Origin: Armatimonadota bacterium
GTDB lineage: Bacteria > Armatimonadota > UBA10988 > DTZQ01
DNA: 8,351 bases
Assembly: GCA_012961305.1 (NCBI GenBank)
Contig: DTZQ01000632.1
Span: 1-8,351, forward strand
Reading direction: 5' to 3'
The notes under the pieces are model-generated. The model searched no databases. It was not told where the DNA came from and saw only the letters and a list, made by a program, of their open reading frames with translations. The position numbers and the translations under genes were made by a program. Shown here piece after piece: positions 6,068 to 8,351 of the stretch (position 1 is the stretch's first letter; every line of letters starts with the position of its first letter).

Positions 6068-6639
6068 CGCTCGGACTTGGCCTTAGCCAAAACGCGCTGG
6101 ACGGCCTGGGCGACTTTGGCTTCGTCTTCCCGCCGCACGTTGACGAGGTTAAAAGTAACCTTGCCGCCCCGGGCGATGACCAAAGTGGTAGCCGCTTGGG
6201 GGTTGATATTCCAAGGCTTCAGGGCAGGGTCGGTGCGGCCCTTTTCTGGATAAGCAATGGGAACTTGGATGCCCTTCTGCTGAGCCCACGTGCTCACCAA
6301 GGGTTTGGTTTCCGCCCCTGCCAGCAGCACTACTACGGCCTTCAAACCCTGTTTCCCATGCTGTTGCACGAGTTTATCGAGGCGAATGACTAACTCTGCT
6401 GCCTGCTCCGTAGCATCGCGCACGAACAAATACACCGTGGGCGCACCCTTGTAGGCGCGGGTGTAGCAAGTTTTCCGGCCTTTGTAAGGCCCATTGACAG
6501 CAATGGCAGGAAGCATGGGCGTAGCCTGGCCCACCGTGGGCCCGGATTTGAGGGGTTGGGGGCTTGATTCCGCCGCCCATAATCCTCCTACCAGCGCGAG
6601 CAGTAGAAAGCCGGTGAGCAAAAGTAACCTCCGGTTCAT
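6064..6639 (-). CDS. Secreted thioredoxin-fold-like (redoxin-type) protein
   Basis: A 191-residue protein with a clear signal peptide (MNRRLLLLTGFLLLALVGGLWAA, likely cut after residue 22 or 23). The mature part reads like a thioredoxin/peroxiredoxin-type fold: a beta strand PTVYLFVRD (67-75), a helix, a strand LKAVVVLLAG (99-108), a helix with VSTWAQQKG, and TTLVIARGGKVTFN (151-164), the usual late strand pair. The segment GRKTCYTRAYKGAPTVY resembles secreted redoxin-like proteins I associate with Planctomycetota that carry CYxCRYG; here only Cys58 remains, and no CxxC pair exists anywhere in the protein. It is therefore unlikely to be a classical disulfide oxidoreductase and may be a one-Cys or non-redox relative. 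The ATG at 6639 is chosen because it starts the signal peptide and follows GGAGG by 9 bases; a longer frame up to 6711 adds non-signal sequence. It converges on the FmdE gene and follows the iron-sulfur gene after 194 bases. Fold call is moderate. Confidence 0.65.
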   Translation of the reverse strand: MNRRLLLLTGFLLLALVGGLWAAESSPQPLKSGPTVGQATPMLPAIAVNGPYKGRKTCYTRAYKGAPTVYLFVRDATEQAAELVIRLDKLVQQHGKQGLKAVVVLLAGAETKPLVSTWAQQKGIQVPIAYPEKGRTDPALKPWNINPQAATTLVIARGGKVTFNLVNVRREDEAKVAQAVQRVLAKAKSER

Positions 6640-6692
6640 AAAGGCTAACCTCCCCGTAGTTTGGAAATTAACGGCTGGCTCCTGTTGAGCGA

Positions 6693-6730
6693 TACACAGG
6701 GGAGAACGCACCAGTCAGGGGTACACAGGG
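6693..6730. repeat. Short direct repeat upstream of the thioredoxin-like gene
   Basis: TACACAGGG occurs at 6693-6701 and again at 6722-6730, 29 bases apart (about three helical turns), in the 194-base gap upstream of the minus-strand gene starting at 6639. A related CAGTCAGGGG lies between them. Phased repeats at this position could be regulator binding half-sites, but nine bases is short. No convincing promoter could be assigned in this gap. Confidence 0.3.
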
Positions 6731-6833
6731 CCAACCGATTGTTCCAACGCTCTTTCATTTCCCCAAGTTCCCACAAAAACATTTTTTTCGCTCCCGTGGC
6801 TTGGGTGAGGGACGCCTGGTAATTATGTTGACC

Positions 6834-8270
6834 TCAGCCGCTCCAACGCCAAGGCAGAACAATGCTCACCAGCAGACCCGCGTACAGGAACAGCGCCAAG
6901 GCTGGGGCTACAATTCCTTTCCATCCCTTGGACGTTTCTTCTCCCTCTGTCTGGTTCGCCTGAGGAGGCCAGGGCCAATGCCGACGAAGCAGAGCCACGG
7001 CTACGCCGATGCTTATGGCCAGTAGCAAGGTGCTGGCAAGGTCTATCAGGGGGTCCAGTCGTATGGCCGGAGCAGTAGGAGCAGGCATAGTACCGGCAAA
7101 AATGGCCTGGGCCTGGGACAGGCCCGTTGGCTCTGCTATCGCCCCCGGTAGGTATCCTAACCGCGTCACGATTTTGTGCATCCCCTTTATCACGTGGGCA
7201 CTGGCTATTAGAGGAAGGTAAAATAAAGCCGCGCGGAAGAAGTAATCTTTCCGCGTAGCCTGCGGGTTGAGGACCTGGTGGAGCAGTGCCGGTATTAGCC
7301 AAAGTAGCAGAGGAAAAAAGAGGAAAAGTAGCACGGCTTTTACTGTTCCCGCTCCTGGCGTACCTTCAATGCCCAGCAGTCGGCTCGCCGCGTGGGGGAC
7401 AGTCAGCAATAAATGCTTGGCCGGTTTCCATTCGCTCCCCAGTTCGTAAATCACAAATCCGGAAACCACTAACAGAAAGGCCACTTGCGAGGGCAGTAAG
7501 GACTCCCGGGCAAACAAATCACGAAAGAAAGGGCGCAAGGACCAGCGGAAGTTGTCGTAAGGACAGGCCTTGAGGCATTGAGTACAAAGGATGCAGTCAC
7601 CATTGTGGGTCAAGCGAAAGGGCACCAGTTCATTAGGACAGGCCCGCCCGTACCAACGATAGCGGTTTCCCTTGGCTACGCAGTCCTTACCCTTGCAAGT
7701 GCGGCATATCTCCCCGTCAGTTACCCGCCATTCTAACGGCGAAAGGTGGGCATAAAGTCCCAGTAAGTGTCCTACAGGGCAGATATAGGCACAGAAGGGC
7801 CGCCGTTCAAAAACAAACCCGACCAAGACCGCTAAACCAAACAGAACCAGCAGGTACACCACCATACGGTGGGGGAGACGGTGAATCGAAAGGGTTTGTA
7901 CTCCGAGGAACAGGATGAGTATGTAGAGGACGGTAATCAACCAACCCCGCTTCAAAGAACGAGGAAAACGGCGCTTGAGGCCGATTTGACTGGCGGCGGA
8001 GGTAACCAATTCCAGGGGACAGACCAGACACCAAAGCCGTCCAAACAGAACGGCAACGATGACCATAAGGGGCCACCAAAAAGACCACACTATCAAGTTG
8101 GCCAAATTCGTATTGCGCAGTACCTTGGCAAAATCTGGATCAGAGGTGGTAACGCCCCATCCCCAGATAATCAACCCCCCAAAAACTGCCAAGAGGAGCA
8201 ACTGTACTCCCAACGGGAACCACCGACTCTTGAACGCTCGGCGCACCCCCGAATTGGCCAGTAGGTTCAT
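6834..8270 (-). CDS. Polytopic membrane iron-sulfur protein, NapH/NosR-like (4Fe-4S binding)
   Basis: A 478-residue integral membrane protein with many hydrophobic segments (about 19-40, 58-78, 110-127, 135-153, 262-276, 311-331, 345-360, 407-427, 452-472). In the N-terminal half are two NapH/YccM/NosR-type motifs, WCLVCP (80-85) and CAYICP (160-165). Then comes a cytoplasmic-type cluster region: Cys189, Cys192, Cys197 and Cys211-Pro form an irregular set, and C226-x2-C229-x2-C232-x3-C236-P is a textbook 4Fe-4S ferredoxin motif. Such proteins pass electrons between the membrane quinone pool or other donors and periplasmic enzymes. The C-terminal half has further helices and a conserved-looking AHVIKGMHK (358-366) whose two His could bind heme, though this is speculative. 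The ATG at 8270 is preferred because the longer frame would run through the tRNA gene; the Shine-Dalgarno (AGGA, about 10 bases upstream) is weak. Donor and acceptor partners are not in the window. Confidence 0.82.
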   Translation of the reverse strand: MNLLANSGVRRAFKSRWFPLGVQLLLLAVFGGLIIWGWGVTTSDPDFAKVLRNTNLANLIVWSFWWPLMVIVAVLFGRLWCLVCPLELVTSAASQIGLKRRFPRSLKRGWLITVLYILILFLGVQTLSIHRLPHRMVVYLLVLFGLAVLVGFVFERRPFCAYICPVGHLLGLYAHLSPLEWRVTDGEICRTCKGKDCVAKGNRYRWYGRACPNELVPFRLTHNGDCILCTQCLKACPYDNFRWSLRPFFRDLFARESLLPSQVAFLLVVSGFVIYELGSEWKPAKHLLLTVPHAASRLLGIEGTPGAGTVKAVLLFLFFPLLLWLIPALLHQVLNPQATRKDYFFRAALFYLPLIASAHVIKGMHKIVTRLGYLPGAIAEPTGLSQAQAIFAGTMPAPTAPAIRLDPLIDLASTLLLAISIGVAVALLRRHWPWPPQANQTEGEETSKGWKGIVAPALALFLYAGLLVSIVLPWRWSG

Positions 8271-8298
8271 CAGTCCGATATCCTGAAGGTACAAAATC

Positions 8299-8351
8299 TG
8301 GCGGAGGGGGAGGGATTCGAACCCCCGGAGCATACGCTCAGCGGTTTTCAA
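8299..8351 (-). tRNA. tRNA-Ser(UGA), 5' partial (cut by window edge)
   Basis: Read on the minus strand, the window edge falls in the anticodon loop: TTGAAA gives U33, anticodon UGA, then A37 and A38. ACCGC follows as the 3' side of the anticodon stem, then a long variable arm with a perfect GAGC/GCTC stem and GTAT loop, which marks a class II tRNA. The T arm is GGGGG, TTCGAAT, CCCTC (one G-U pair). The 3' acceptor strand CCCCTCC is followed by discriminator G and an encoded CCA (8299-8301). The anticodon, long variable arm and G73 together indicate serine. The D arm and 5' acceptor strand lie outside the window. Confidence 0.93.

Noticed and set aside
6077..6090. TTGGC-CTTA-GCCAA hairpin just after the FmdE stop as a terminator.
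   Set aside because: Only 5 bp, no T-run follows, and it is within the coding end of the opposite gene.
6770..6811. A- and T-runs downstream of the iron-sulfur gene as an intrinsic terminator.
   Set aside because: The only pairing is CCAC/GTGG plus A5/T5 with a large asymmetric bulge; there is no stable GC-rich stem directly before a T-run on the minus strand.
8271..8351. N-terminal extension of the iron-sulfur protein frame from 8351 (27 extra residues).
   Set aside because: It translates through the tRNA-Ser gene; the ATG at 8270 gives a normal start.

Overview
The window most resembles chromosomal DNA of a GC-rich, Gram-negative-type bacterium, probably Armatimonadota or a relative. This rests mainly on the first gene: a type IV pilin-like protein whose N-terminus (LIELLVVIAIIAILAAILFP, then FAQAREKARQATCLSNLKQ) and C-terminal FDGHAKW end match the large pseudopilin families I associate with Armatimonadota and Planctomycetota. 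No database search was possible, so the taxonomic call is an inference. There are no CRISPR arrays, transposases or phage genes, and no intergenic stretch longer than about 200 bases.

Layout. (1) Bases 2-637, + strand: the 3' part of a prepilin-type protein, cut by the window edge. (2) Bases 638-708: a short gap holding a perfect 7-bp stem-loop and a good ribosome binding site. (3) Bases 709-6067, + strand: a compact four-gene operon. It encodes a MotA/TolQ/ExbB-type proton-channel protein, a DUF2149 protein that looks like an ExbD/TolR partner, a very large CobN/ChlH-type chelatase with a signal peptide and a C-terminal membrane anchor, and a small FmdE-domain protein. The first three genes overlap and are probably translationally coupled; the fourth follows after 86 bases with a near-perfect Shine-Dalgarno sequence. 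(4) Bases 6064-6639, - strand: a secreted thioredoxin-fold-like protein, convergent with the operon and sharing a TTAA that gives both stop codons. (5) Bases 6834-8270, - strand: a polytopic membrane protein with NapH/NosR-type iron-sulfur motifs. (6) Bases 8299-8351, - strand: the 3' part of a tRNA-Ser(UGA) gene, only 28 bases upstream of the iron-sulfur gene.

The interesting unit is the four-gene operon. Classical CobN works in the cytoplasm with AAA+ partners to insert cobalt into a corrin ring. This version is predicted to be exported and membrane-tethered, and it sits with a two-component proton-motive-force motor (ExbB-like plus DUF2149) rather than with chelatase ATPases. The simplest model is an energised, extracytoplasmic machine that inserts metal into, removes metal from, or moves a metallotetrapyrrole (heme, cobamide, F430-like or other), possibly handing product or metal to the FmdE-domain protein. 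The arrangement recalls the HmuS gene context of Bacteroidota heme-acquisition loci, but here no TonB receptor or hemophore is visible and an FmdE gene is added. The substrate and direction of reaction cannot be read from the sequence. The iron-sulfur protein and the thioredoxin-like protein on the opposite strand may belong to separate redox functions.
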